From NCBI GenBank assembly GCA_022419385.1, contig JAJUBI010000001.1:3162001-3226000 (forward strand): a stretch of DNA of 64,000 bases, given 5' to 3'. Shown in pieces: positions 23,722 to 36,405 of the stretch (the stretch's first letter is position 1; each line of letters opens with the position of its first letter). This DNA is from Paraconiothyrium sp. Pb-2020. Lineage: Eukaryota > Ascomycota > Dothideomycetes > Pleosporales > Didymosphaeriaceae. Made by a program: the position numbers and the translations under genes. The notes under the pieces were generated by a model. That model saw only the letters and a list, made by a program, of their open reading frames with translations. It had not been told where the DNA came from and did not search any database.

Positions 23722-26700
23722 CTACCACCCCTCCACAGAAACCGGCTCCAAATCCGGATCGTTCTCGTCACCCCAGTCCATCTTCTCTAGCTCCCTCCTG
23801 AAAAAGTCCTGCTCATCCTCAAGCACGCCGCCTCTTGCGCCCATCCCCTCAGGGTACCTCTTCAGATTATGCCAATGCGTCAGCGCCCTCAGCGCCTGTT
23901 CCAGCGGCACGCTCTCGTCAACCTCAGCATCCACATCACTGCCCGCTAACCAGTCATCTCTCAATTCCGGTCTGCAGTGAAGATAAACCGCTGTAATGAC
24001 GCGCATGTTGGACTGGCGCCATTTCCGACCGCAGTAGGGGACCTGATTCTTGAAGAGTTTGAGCGTGTAGAGGCGGAGTTGCGGCTGTGGGACCTTGAGG
24101 CTTTTCCTAAGAAATTGCGAGGATTTGTACGAGACAAGCATGAGGTTGCGATGTGCTTTGTTTTTGCAAATCTTCTGCATGATGCGCAGATAGTTGATGG
24201 ATGTGTAGAAGGCACGCCAGGAGAATGTTGTGATGGGCTCCTTGGGGAGTTCGCTTGTTGGGAAGCCTAGTTCGTCGACTTCTGGCGCCTGAGGAACGGC
24301 CGGAAGCGGCGACGGAGGTTCCGCTTCAGATTCTGCGCTTTCGGGGTCGTCGCGACGCATCCGGATTGGAGGTGGTACGGCATCGTCGGAGTCAGAGTCG
24401 ACTTCAGGCTTCTCTTCTGGCTGTTCTTGCTCGACACCCAACCTGGAATGTGACCGACAGAAGTAGAAGAAGCTGTACTCCTGGTTAGGTAAAACCCTTT
24501 ATTCCAAGGGCATGACTTACTTCAGCTCTTCCTGCTCGCATTTGAAGTTAACAACCTTTTCAATTTCTTGGAGTTGCAGAAGCTTGAGTATGAGCGGAAC
24601 ATAGCTCGAATCCACCAGAAGCTGAGTTATGTATTCGTACTTCAGGACATCTATGCAGGATTTTTCAGTATAGCACATAGAGCGTAAGATCGAATGGCTT
24701 ACGGGAAACCTTGAACCACTTGAGAATCAGCATCAGAGTACCTGAGACCGCTTTATCGAGCACTTCCTGGGTACGCATTGCGTCCAGTTCTTCGTTCGTA
24801 GCCACCGTACCGTTGTGACCATTGACACCATTTGTCTCGGGTCTGCCATTCTGATTGTCCTGATATTGAAATCCGCTCTGAAGTCCGTTGACCCCATTTG
24901 CTTGGGTCACAAGAGCTGTAACATGGGACAAGATTGCTTTGATGAGCACGATGACCACAGACTGAAGACTGGGCAAAGCTCTTCGCTGTAGACTTGTCAG
25001 CTAACACTTTTCAAAGACCGACAGAATACATACGTAGAAATCCTCTACCAGATCTAAGCGCTCTTCTATGCTTCCTGGCGGCAAAGGCTCTTTCTCGGGG
25101 CTGCCCTCCTTTGGTTCCAATGAAAGTGCGTCGATGTCCGCGTTTTCATCCACACCTGCCCAGCCTCTCTCGTATTTCATAAAGTGCACACGTTCTTCCC
25201 AAAGTTGTTTCATAGCTCGAGTGGCCCGCATGCGCTTCGCAAAAAGATCGGCGGCCTCTAGTATCGATGTGGGGACATCGGAACCCTCCCATTTGCGCCC
25301 TACAAGCAGATCTTGCAGGTCAGTCGAGCCTTTGCCACCAAGTTTGTTGCTTGTTTCATCTAGCGGGGGGTAGAGAAATGGGAACAATTGGTTGGTCTGA
25401 TAGTTCTGCTTCTTGCCTCCTTTTCCACCTGGGCCGGCTGGTGACGGCGGAGGTGAGGGGGCTGGAGTTGCAATGTGGACAGGCTGATGCATAATAGATG
25501 CATTGTTGCCACTCATCTCTCCTAGACCGGAACCAAATATATGGTTTCCGGCAACTTTGTTGGGGTGGTTCTTTAAAGGTGGCAGGATCGAGTTATTTTC
25601 GGGCTCCAGTGGGAAAATAGGGGGTGGAGGGTTGTAGGCAGGATATTTAGAAAGTATCTCCTGGCGAAACAGATGATAATCTAATGGCGATGCTGTAATG
25701 AGGGGCTGACCCTTCGCATCTGCAGATTCTAGGTTTTTGTCCTTGAAGCAGTCTTTGGCCTTCTCCACCTCTGCAAGCCCTCCGAAAGACACTAAAACGG
25801 TCTTCCACAGAAGCAAGCAAATCTTGGGTAGCGGGAGACCGATAGAGTCATCCCATCGCAGCTTTGATATGATCTCCACAAGCAGCATCAAAAGCCCAGG
25901 CTCTTCAAGCGCTAGAAGAGCGCTTCTAATCGTAATGTCGTTCTTCTCTTTCTCTTCCACACGAGCAACCTCCAAGACAACATACACAGCTGTCATGCTA
26001 CACCATAGCTCTCGGCGTTCAGAGTCTTTGTTATCGCGCGGGCCGTTGGCCTCTGTCTCAACGCCACAAGCTTGTGAACAGGCGGAGCGAAGCTGCCGGA
26101 AGAGCACTTCGGACCCGTCTAGGTCGATCACAAGTCGCACGTTCTTTCGAATCAACTTGACATGTTGCGCAGACTTGTCGTAAGTGCCGGGAGCATGCCC
26201 ATCTCTGGGGAGCGAAGCTTGCGACGCGTCTCCGTCATCCTCGGAGCCTGTCGGACCAAGGCCAGCACTCTCGTTCCAGCATCCAAGCAGAACATACACC
26301 AACGCCTCAAGCTTCTTCAGCCTTGGGACGGGGTCGAATCGTCTGATAGCACCTAGCAGATACTGTACAAACTCGCTCTGCTGCTGCCTCGTAGCTTTCA
26401 CCCAGTCTAGTCCTCCTTCTTCGTATGGTGTGCTGTTCAGCCCATTGAAGGTGCCCCACTCCTGCGCGAAGGATGTCTGCGCTTTCAACAGCATCGCCTG
26501 CTCTTCCACACTGTATGAGAACCACTCTTCAAGCTCGTCTTCGAAAGATGACGCATCTTCGTATAAGAAAGCATATGGCGCAGGGTTCTCTTTAGGCAAC
26601 TCGCTGACTAGACTTTGAAGCTGCATGAGCGATAACGAATCGGTGGGCCGGGTCGCATCTGGAGGCGGGGCAGGAGGTGCAGCCGGAGGTGGAAGATGCA

Positions 26701-26971
26701 GAGGCGCAGGCACTGACAAGGGGACCGAATTATCTCGTCGAAGTACTGGACGGGCGGGCAGTGGTACGCTGGGTCCATCGGACGGAGCTGGTGGGTTTAC
26801 GCTGGCGTCGAAGAGTAGCCCTTGCTGCTCGGCCGTATCGAGAGGAAGGTTCAGGTCTTCAACGGGTTCAGCCTCGATAACCGGAGGCTGAGTACCAGAT
26901 AATTCCGAGAATTCGTCTTCATCGACAACTGGGGGCACGAGCGGCTCCTCAGAAGGGTCGTTGCTGTTCAT
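23722..26971 (-). CDS. far11: STRIPAK complex subunit Far11/HAM-2/STRIP1
   Basis: Exons 26971-25034, 24985-24703, 24650-24521 and 24472-23722 give 1033 residues; the introns are 47-52 bases. After an acidic, Pro-rich N-terminus, the segment from about residue 125 (LQSLVSELPKENPAPYAFL, then FEDELEEWFSYS) is the N1221 domain. From about residue 530 the protein shows the second conserved domain (DUF3402), with RATRAMKQLWEERVHFMKYERG and the late stretch RAFYTSINYLRIMQKICK. This pair of domains defines Far11/STRIP1, a scaffold of the striatin-phosphatase-kinase complex that governs hyphal fusion and development in filamentous fungi. The 3'-most junction was placed at the GAGTACAG acceptor because only that one restores the frame into FFYFCRSHS. 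The length is normal for the family. Confidence 0.9.
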
Positions 26972-27967
26972 CGTAGCTGGTATGGAATGTTTCGGCGTGG
27001 AGGGGCGCGGTCGTGGGCAAAGATCACCGTAGCCACCATTTTCAGGCGACGATTTCAGGGCCGATCCATATCAGTAATTGAAAGAGCGCACGTTTGTTCG
27101 ACGCGGTGAAGAAGCGGTCACGGCAGTCTTGAAAGAGCGGAGGTGGGATGCTCCGCACACGCCAAGCGTGAATGGCTCGTGCCTTCTTCCGCCAATCAGC
27201 CAATGGCCGTCGAGGATATGCCAGGGTCCAGTTGAACGAGTCAAGCTCAACTTAGCACCTTGAAAGCAGCGACATAGTTTTTCGAAGTGTATAATGTTAC
27301 AATGCAGGAATACTTGTCAATTAATCTGGCGGTGAGAGTGTAACGGAAAATGCTTCCGCCGTTTGAATACATTGAAGAAGCTGTATACACTTTGGGATGA
27401 GTAGAGCATGGGATGTTGTTACAGAGCGTGAAGACACTGGAATTTAGAATGTGCCATCTCACAAGAGTGGAAATGCTTAGTGACATATAGCACCCAGAGA
27501 CTCGAACGCGCTATTTTCCCCCTCAATGTGCCAAAGTAGCGCCATTAATTGTTTGCTCGAACAAAATGAATTGTCATAAACTAGTCGTCATCGGAGCAGC
27601 CATAGCACGTCAAAATATGTGCATCGAGAAGGAAAATGCCGAACTTCCGTCTCTCACTATAAGAGGAAATCATTCCGGACGTATCACGCGAACATGATAC
27701 CTTGAACATAAAGAGAACAACATCGCACTCTTGTAAAGGAGCGTCAGTCGATGGATGACCCAATAACTCCGTTCGAAAAATAAAAAACGGCCATTCGCAA
27801 CGTGACCATCCTCAAATGGACTGAGAAAGAACTAACACAGCCTGAAAATGTGTTTTGCGCACAGCAAAAAGCCACCGCTAGTTGTCAATACCCTTAGCCG
27901 GCTCTATGTGAATGCCACGGAGGCAACTCGTGTAGGAGAACATAACGACGATCTAAGTCGGTGGATC
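26972..27967. other. Intergenic region between far11 and the bHLH gene
   Basis: About 1 kb. The first few hundred bases are the presumed far11 promoter. No gene recognised; short open frames only. Confidence 0.5.
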
Positions 27968-28902
27968 TCAACTTGATCCGTTCTGGTCCGCGTTGTTCTC
28001 TCGGTCCTTGATCTCATCAGGGACGATTCCGGCATTCTCACAGGCGCGTTTGTAGATTGCGCATTCGTCCCATGCTCGCTGGCACTCACCCTTGAACTTG
28101 TCGCAGCTGGCGCTGAGTTCAGTGATGGCCTGCTCGGTCAAAAGCTTCTCCAGTGTCCATTTCTCGATGTTTTGCTGCTCATTCTCCTTGAGCTGAGTGA
28201 TGAATTGGACCGCGCGCTGCAGGATAGAGCCCTTGTTCTTCTCACAACCAGGGACGATCTTCGCTAGCTCGTTGATACCCTCATTGATTGTCTCGCGGCG
28301 ACGTCGTTCCACTGCCAGGTTATGTCAGTATCATCCCCAGTACTGCACGAACGGATGCGAAGCATACCTTCCTTGTGGTTATCCCTTCGTACCTTGTGCC
28401 ATTCCTCGGACCCAACTGTAGGCTTATGAGAGGTTGATGCGGGTGGGGACTCGTTGCCTGTACTCTGACCTGTCCTCGATGATGAGGTAGCGGCCTTAAG
28501 AGCTTCGAGGCTGAAATCCTGCATCCCCTGTGACTGGTGGTGATCGCCCATATTGAAGGACGAGTCCCCGGTGGATGATTGTGGTTGGAAGGACAGCTCC
28601 GTTGCTTGGGGCACGGTCATCTGGTAATGCGCAATGGCAGCGGCAGCAGTCTCCCCCATGCTCTGATTGTTTGCGCCGTCAAACTGTTGCTGCATATCGT
28701 CCCCGTTAGAAGCGTTATGTGCGGCGAGAGAGGCGAAGGCTTGGTCGGTCAAGTCGCCGGAATTGCCGTGGTTAGCAGAAGGCGCGGACCGGGAGGCACC
28801 TTGGTCGCGCGTATCTCGCTTTCGCTTGTTGGTGTGAAGGACGTCGTGGCCGCCGAGGCCTGTCTTAGAGGTGTCGGTTGGGTAGCCAGCAGTATCCGCC
28901 AT
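27968..28902 (-). CDS. cbf1: Cbf1-type bHLH transcription factor
   Basis: Exons 28902-28368 and 28311-27968 give 292 residues; the 56-base intron has a GTATGC donor. The first 160 residues are low-complexity, rich in Gln, Ser, Asn and Gly. The basic helix-loop-helix spans about residues 168-225: RRDNHKEVERRRRETINEGI carries the His/Glu/Arg triplet that reads CACGTG E-boxes, and the intron splits it exactly within KE-VERRRR. Helix 2 (SILQRAVQFITQLKENE) runs into a coiled-coil tail. This is the layout of Cbf1/CpcF-like factors, which control sulphur-amino-acid genes and bind centromeric CDEI in yeast. The start is set at 28902, although the frame stays open upstream to 29151 without domain content. 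Confidence 0.88.
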
Positions 28903-31857
28903 AGTTCTCAAGGCTTGCTCGTACAAGGAGATGGTGACAGTAGGCTGCCGAAAGAAAGCCCGTACCTTCTGGAGGGGAAGGTGGTCCTTTTGCTGGCGTT
29001 CTGCGCCTCTTGCAGAGCACCAATGACTAACAAGGCGTACGTGGGTGAAGCGGCGGACCGACGTATGCAGCCGCTTGTGAATCCACAAGGCTAGGTCCTG
29101 TGACAGGGCCAAGGAGGTGGGCGCGGGCTTGCGCGAGGGTTGAAGTCGCAAACCGGGAGTGGTGACGCTTTGCCCACCAGTTCACGCACGATGCGGTAGC
29201 TGCCTGTCGCGATCGACCGGGCGCAAGCAGAAGGGACCTGGTGATAAATAATTAGCACGACGCGAACAATTGAGTGCGCAGTGCGACGCGGAGCTGGCGG
29301 GAGCACGAGTGGTTGCGCTTGCTGTTTGCTGTTGCATCACTCGTCTGTCAACTCTCGAAGACGACGGCGCGAGCCACAACCTCGCGTCGTGTTTGGGCAG
29401 GTGCGCGCCGGACCCTCATGAGGCAGGCGCGAGCTGCCAGAGGGAGGCGCAATCTGGGACAGTGCATGCTAACGCGTACTGCTAGCATGGTGGTGTCGGG
29501 GGTTGGATATCGGAAGCATACCTTGGCTGGTGGTTCGCGACGGATGGCTCGCGATAACGTGATCGGGCGCTTGAGGCTGCCTGGATGAGGAGCACAAGAA
29601 GCAGGCGTCGCAACAGAAAAGTCGGAAGATTTCTTCGAACCGAAGGAGGGCAGCAGCAAGCAAGTGTGCTTACTACTATATATCTGCACAAAGGTTAATC
29701 GCTGCAAATGGCTCGCAGACGATATCGGTGGGAGGGTGTAGAGGGATGTCAGGTCAGGTGGCAGAAGTCACGGGGGATGTCCTTATTATCTGAGAAGGCG
29801 GGTCCTATTCCCGCTATACCCGATACGACCACCCCGCGGCCTGCCGTTCTTTGGGCCTCGCCGCGTCTACTATGGTACGCACCGCTCAGTATCATGGGCA
29901 CATCTCGACGGACTTCGTTCTCTTGCCAGTGCTGCGCCTTCAAGCCTGCACTCTTTGGAGCTCCTACACTTGCTCGCTCCAGCCTCGACGCGTGCTTGGA
30001 CGCTATGCGGATTCCATCTACAAGCTGCAAACAATGAACTCTTGACTTGCGCAGTTTCATCCGCTCCCCCGCACACACACCAAGGCAAACGCAATGCAAG
30101 CACCGTCCCGCTAGCACGTGAACAGCTTGAACAAGCCTGTGGAGTGGAGGGAGCCTGCGTTCGTTGTGCTAAGTTAGCGTGGAATTGCTATCACATGTGA
30201 CGCCGTCAGCCACACAATTACGCTCTAGCACCTTCCTGTCCTCGATGGGCACCTACTGGAGCGGTCTGGTTCTGCGACATTTCTATTCTTTCCAGCATTA
30301 TCTGTCTGCATAGGTGCGATGCTCGTATTCAGCTGACATCACCGTTGTCTGGGGTCCGCCAAAGAGAGCGCTTCAATGAACTTCCAAGAGACCGCCAGCC
30401 AAGATGGTGCTATATGCTGTCGTTGCTTGCCACAGTCAACACACCACTACGGCACTTCCAAGGCACCTACGGGTCGTCCCGGACTCCCGAGGTTGCGTCA
30501 CGAGCTTCGACGTGTGGCAAAGACTTGTTCCCCCAGGCTGCACAGTGTTCATGCGAGCGTGCCCGCAAAATCGCCGTTTCGCCAGAAGCCTTCCTCCAGC
30601 TATTGTTCAATACTCGGCAATCGAAACTGTTTCATGCATAGACCGCTGGAGGCTTCTAGTTGCTATGACCCCAGCACAGTGCTCAGGGTTCAGGCTGCCC
30701 AGATGATCTTCCACATGTGGCACCACAATTCCTACATTGAGTCTTTAGATGCAACTGAGCAAGCAAGCGAATCTTTACGCGCTTCATGCTGGAAAATATC
30801 TCCGTCGATGTGAATGTCATTGCGCTGCTTTTGGTCACTCTCTCGGACCATACCAGCAGATACTCCACCCAAGTGTCACTTCGTTACTGTTCATCGCGGC
30901 TATTTGCTTTTGTCTGCCCAAGTGGCTTACACTATCATGTCTGACACAGCCGTGTAGCCATGTGACCACCTCACGTTGCATTGCGTTGCGCTTAGCGGAG
31001 TGTACAGGAGGGTCGCATGGTGCTCAGGTGACCTCTGTGATGCTTGCCCGGAATTTCAATCGCAGCAAACTGCGACTGCTAAAGCGTATTTTCAACACAA
31101 AAACAGCATGCCAAAAGTTGCAGACCGAACATATGGTTTTCACATTGTGTTGAACTGGATCCGGTCCACTTTGTTCACCAAGGTCGAGTAAGGCGAAATC
31201 CTAATACACCAAACCAACAGGGAGCCGCAAGTGGAGCAAAATGCTTACATCCTCTAATGCGGTTATTCGCAGGCAGACACGTACACTCCATGATAGTTAT
31301 TTCTATCCAGACCATGACCCCAACGTCACTGACGCTATCTAGACGAATCACATTTCACGCAAGCATCAATCATTACAGCTACACCATCCGACACTCCCGT
31401 GCTTACTTCAAACATCCTAAAAAATTCGACTTCATACATAACCTATATCAAAGTACATCCCTTATTCTCTCCGCAGCTCCAACTTCCACCAGCTATGCAG
31501 GCAGATTTATGTTCACAGCCTTCAACAACCCGTGCGGAATTTACCATGCACACAGCACCTTTTGACACACACTCTCTCTGACTTCCCATCAGCCTCACGA
31601 TTTATTCCCACTTGTGTACCCGCTCGAAACCTCATTCGCACCTCCATCCACCTATACCCCCACTTCCCTCCGAACTCGCTTGCTTACCTTGCGCTACCGT
31701 TAGTACCTACCATCTATGCTCCCACCACCCACCACTGAAAAGTTCTTCCAAGCCCGCCCACCTATGCTCCGCCGTAGATCTCGTTACTGCCATCATAATG
31801 TGTAGGTATATAACCAGCAAGATTGGAAAGAAATCCGTCAATGAACCAATCAGAACC
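28903..31857. other. Gene-poor interval between cbf1 and tRNA-Ile
   Basis: Nearly 3 kb. Several short open frames on both strands overlap each other; none carries a recognisable domain or a convincing splice pattern. The stretch just above 28902 is the presumed cbf1 promoter and leader. Confidence 0.45.
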
Positions 31858-31943
31858 GGTCGGTTAGCTCAGTTGGTTAGAGCGTGGTGCTAATATCTTC
31901 CTTGTTAACGCCAAGGTCGCGGGTTCGACCCCCGTACTGACCA
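31858..31943 (+). tRNA. tRNA-Ile (anticodon AAT) with a 12-base intron
   Basis: The acceptor stem GGTCGGT pairs with ACTGACC. The D arm is GCTC/GAGC with loop AGTTGGTTA. The anticodon stem is TGGTG/CGCCA with AAT at 31892-31894, and the T loop is TTCGACC. The intron is 31896-31907, directly after position 37. The discriminator is A31943. A T5 run follows at 31946-31950. Confidence 0.93.
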
Positions 31944-31945
31944 TC

Positions 31946-31950
31946 TTTTT
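31946..31950 (+). terminator. RNA polymerase III T-run terminator for tRNA-Ile
   Basis: Five T bases starting 3 bases after the tRNA end. Confidence 0.75.
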
Positions 31951-32310
31951 GGCCGTAGGGGTGCTCGTGGTGTGGTAGGGTGTGATGGGGGAGTGTGCTG
32001 CCTTTTTATCTTAGTACTACTCAGTTGTAGTGGAGATATGTAAACCGTCACAGCCTGGTGTGGTAGGATTCGGCAACCCAAAGTAGACACTACCAATACG
32101 AATCAGTGGATATGTCTGTCCGTTATCGCCGTAACTATCTAATGGTCACGAATATCCAATTAGTGTAGACGCACGAATAACATCGAGAAAGTTCATTCCG
32201 AGAGCATTATACTGATACATATTGCTCCTTCATACACAACCCGACCCATGAACGCCTTAGAATGCTCACTCCACGCTATGCAACCAAAACAAACCCCTCC
32301 CTCTCCACCT
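31951..32310. other. Short gap between tRNA-Ile and the Pol III subunit gene
   Basis: 360 bases; presumed 3' flank of the convergent RPC2 gene. Nothing recognised. Confidence 0.5.
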
Positions 32311-35300
32311 TTACGCCTCATAATCATACCCGCCCTTCCCAAACTCATCCTCCAGCCCAATCGTAACCTTAATATTCATCGCCCCCAGCTCCTGAATCAG
32401 CAACTTGGCCGCATACGGCATCGTAATCCTCCTTACGCCCTTCTCGCTCTCGCAAATTCTGCAATACCCACTCGCACCCATCTGCCCGCACCTCTCGCAG
32501 ACATCCACATTGTGGGCATCCGAACTGATCATCAGGCGCTCGAGCAGGAGCTGACTAGCGCCATACGCAATGAGGCAGTCGCGCTCCATTTCACCCAGAC
32601 GCAAGCCGCCATCGCGCGCGCGACCTTCGGTGGGCTGCCGCGTGAGGATTGCGCGCGGACCGCGAGAACGAGAGTGCATCTTGTCCTGGACCATATGCTT
32701 GAGCTTTTGGTAGTAGATGGGGCCGAAGAAGACGTAGAACTGGAGTGCTTCGCCTGTGATGCCGCTCGTGAGGTAATCTTTGCCTGTGTACGAGAAGCCG
32801 TGTTTTACAAGGACGTCTGCCATGTCGAGGACTTCTGAGCCGCCGAAACAAGTGCCGTATTCGAGGGTGCCGCGGAGCACGCCTGCCTTGCCCGAGTGCA
32901 GTTCTTTCATTTTGCCCACTGTCATGCGGGAGGGGAAACCGTGGGGGTTCATGATGATGTCGGGGCAGATACCCTGGTCGTTGAAGGGCATGTCTTCCTG
33001 CGCGACGATCAGACCACACACACCTTTCTGTCCGTGGCGAGACGAAAACTTGTCGCCGAGTTCGGGGCGGCGCGTTTGGCGTAGGAGGAGCTTGATGAGG
33101 GATGTTCCGGCTTCGTTTTCGGTGATGCAGACTTTGTCGATGTAGGATGGGTCGGGGAGTTTGTAGCGCATTTCTTGGGTTTTCATGGGTATATTTCCGC
33201 GGGCGCCGGTCGTAGTGTCCGATGGTACGGCTTTCATGAGGTAGGTCTCGCCTTGGTTCACGCGGGCACCGACTTGCGCGATTCCATCTTTTCCGATTGC
33301 GCCGTACTTTGGGTCTGCGAGATTCTTTGGCTGCATGGCTGTTCTGTCATCGATGCCATCCGAGGTACCATTCGCGTAGGTCTTGAGCGGCACAACAGTC
33401 TTCTTAAGTACTTGACAACGCCCAAAACCGCGATCACATGACGCTTTGTTAAGCACGAGAGCATCCTCGATATCGTAGCCGGAGTAGGACATGACTGCGA
33501 CGGTGGCGTTCTGCCCAGCAGGGAGCTTATCGTACTTGGTCAGCTCGATCGTCCTGGTTTTTACCATGGGTTGTTGAGGGTACACCATGAGATACAAGAG
33601 GGTATCTATCCTGGTGAACTGGTTGTATGCAATAGCTCCTATAGCTTGTTTACCCATAGCACACTGGTATGTGTTACGCGGCGACTGATTGTGATGAGGG
33701 TATGGGATCAGGCCGGCAACGGCGCCGAGAATTGTGAAAGGCTCGATTTCCAGATGGGTGGTGTATGGGCCGATATCTTTCTCCCTGATGGCGATGTTGG
33801 TGTCGTTCTCTTCGTTGCAATCCAAATACTCGACCAGACCACGGGTTAAGAAGTCCTCAAACTCCATTGTGCCTTTCCTTAGGGCTTTCAAGTAACGCGC
33901 CGTGACTTTCGAGCGTTCGTTCTCCACGATGATCAGTGGCCGACAGATTCGACCTTCGTCAGTGGCTACGTGGACTTCGCAAAAGTCGTGATTGATGTAG
34001 ATGCTCGTAAACTCCGATATCCGACCCATGCGTCTAAGCTTTCGAAAGTTGACAAGGAAGCTTTTAGGCGTGCTTGTGAGGGCGATCGGAGTACCATTGA
34101 GGCATACAGAGTAAAGACCTTCCCTGTGAATCTCGTCGCCCGTCTGCATACATATGTCTTCGGCGCCCAGCAGGAAAACCATCTTCCGAACTGGATCCTC
34201 GTCGTCCTCGGTGGTGATGTGGGTCATAAGGGCCAAATTCTTGACCAGACCACAGGCTTCTCCTTCAGGCGTGTCCGAAGTGCAGAGCATACCAAATTGA
34301 GAGGGCTGTAATGCACGAGGACCCGAAACCTTCCTCGTCCTCTCGAACTGGCTGGATATGCGCGTCATCATACCGAGAGCTGCGATGTAACTAAGTCGAC
34401 TGAGTACGTGCGTAACACCTGCTCGGTCCATCTTGAACCGCTTGAGACTCCAGTTGCCGGTAGCAATAGCGCGTTCAATTCCGAGCGTAATGTGGTTCTT
34501 GAGGGCGCCAATGTGCGAGAACGCGTCGAACTCCTGGGCGCGATTTTGCTTTTTAAGAACCTTGTCTATGCCTAGCTTGAAGTCGTGGTTGAAGCGTTTG
34601 AAGTGATCTTCAAACAAGAGGGACAACATCTGGCCGGACAATTCAAGACGCTTGTTGCCGACATAATCTCGGTCGTCCACGAGGTTGGGATTAACTTCAG
34701 CCATAATGACCCTGCGTGCCATCAAAGCGATGTACAGTGCTTTGGTTCGGAAGTTTGTACCTTCGACAGCCACATGAGGTAAGACGACGTTCGCTAAGCA
34801 TTCGATAGCTTCGAGGTGGTAATTTCTAGCTCGTCCAAACTTTTTCGTCAAGCGTACGCGGTGGCCAACATGTTCCAGTGCTGCTTGCTGCGTGAAGATC
34901 TTAGCTTGCATGCAGGCCTCGAAGTTCACTGTGAACTTGTCCTGGTACTCCGCATCATCACCGCATATCAAGACCATGATCTCCTCATCCGAGAGCACTC
35001 CCAGAGCCTTCATGACGATGACAATTGGTATCTCCTCCGATAGCGTGTTGTGCCGCAGGTACATGAGGCCTTTCTTCTGGATAACGTATGTTTTCGTTTT
35101 GCGCTCGTTCGTCGAACTCGTTACGCTAGCCTGCATGATGCCTTTTGCGCTCTCCACAATAACACGATTCTTGTTCAACTGTTCCTGGACGAGAATAACC
35201 TTCTCCTGGCCCCTAGTAATGAAGTAGCCTCCGGGGTCCAGCGGACATTCTTCCAAAAGAGCCATCTCTCTGTCGTTCTTCGCCGCTAACACACACTTGT

Positions 35301-36011
35301 TACTCTTGAGCATGATTGGCATTCTACCGATCTGCACATTGTTCCTCCTGACTCGGCTGGAGCCGCGCGTGTATACAATATCGACCACTATCGGGGCGGC
35401 GTATGTCATGTCTCGTAGTCGACACTCGTTGGGCGTGATTGTGCTTTTGTAGTGTCCATTAAGATTGTCTTCCTCTGCGCGATTCGGCGACAGTACGCGA
35501 ATGTCTTTGTACTCCAGCAAAAACTTCGGATCAAGATCGCTGCGCACGTATCGATTGGCCTGGAGGATCTTCTTGAGGTCCACGTCCACAAAGTGATTGT
35601 ACGAGTCAACGTGCTGTTTCACCAGACCCTTCACCTTCAGAAATGCCGGTAGCAGATTCCACTTATCGCGCGCAGTATCGATTGGGTCGGTGAGCGACTT
35701 GCCGTAGTAAAACGGCTCGAGCATGGCAGCGAATTCGTCCTTCGCGCTGCTGTTGAGCGGTGCTTTCTGGCGGCGCGTCTTGTCGGCGGCGTCGGTCGGA
35801 TGGTCCACATCCATACCATCTTCTGCGAGCGCGCGCTTTCCCCCCTGCGTATCACCACCTGCATCTTGATTTGCGCCAGCGCCAGCTGCACCTGGCGCAG
35901 CTTTCTTTGCCCCGCGCGGGGCAGCTCGAGGCCTGGTTTTGGGCGGTTCCTGCGCGTGTAAGTGTGTGGAAGGGACTGCGGATATGGTCGCTATACCTTT
36001 TGGCCCACCAT
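32311..36011 (-). CDS. rpc2: RNA polymerase III second-largest subunit (RPC2/Ret1)
   Basis: Exons 36011-35997 (five codons, MVGQK) and 35949-32311 give 1217 residues; the 47-base intron has donor GTATAG and acceptor CGCAG. After a basic Ala/Pro/Gly-rich leader the whole Rpb2-type fold is visible: protrusion (FYYGKSLTDPIDTARDKWNL), lobe, fork (RALQPSQFGMLCTSDTPEGE), hybrid-binding region (GDKFSSRHGQKG), and the C-terminal zinc-binding clamp with CERC and CRIC pairs. KTYVIQKKGLMYLRHN and other subunit-specific stretches match Pol III rather than Pol I or II in my recognition. It is half of the Pol III active centre, which makes tRNA and 5S rRNA. Length is normal. The tiny first exon is easily missed; starting at the internal methionine 35814 would remove about 50 N-terminal residues. 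Confidence 0.93.
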
Positions 36012-36405
36012 GTCTGCAGCCGAAGAGCAGAGATAGACGGTTGCGTACAGAGGCAAGGTGAGGGTGGAGTAGCTTGACTTTATCAAAATAGTTTTGCCGC
36101 AGGTAGGCCGAGTCACAGCTCCACCCACCAATCGGGGGTTCGCAAGTGCCGCAGTTTCATCCGTCAGCGAGGTGGGTGCCCACGTCCATCGACGACCCCT
36201 TACTTTTGAGTCGCTTCTACTTGAGTGATATTAATCAATAAGCCGTTAAAATTAAACTTTGAGGATATTGCAGCTATACACATTTGATCAAGTCTCGCCT
36301 CGTCATATGGCCCAAAATCTCGAAGACGGTGCACTCCAGGACTTCGAACGGACACTAGATGTGATATGGAGCCACAGAGCATAGCAACTAATGTATGTAT
36401 ACTGT
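36012..36405. other. Gap between RPC2 and the F-box-like gene
   Basis: 394 bases; presumed RPC2 promoter and 3' end of the next gene. Nothing else recognised. Confidence 0.5.

Noticed and set aside
32248..32838. Plus-strand open frame of 196 codons
   Set aside because: It is entirely antisense to the RPC2 gene, whose conserved motifs prove the minus strand is coding.
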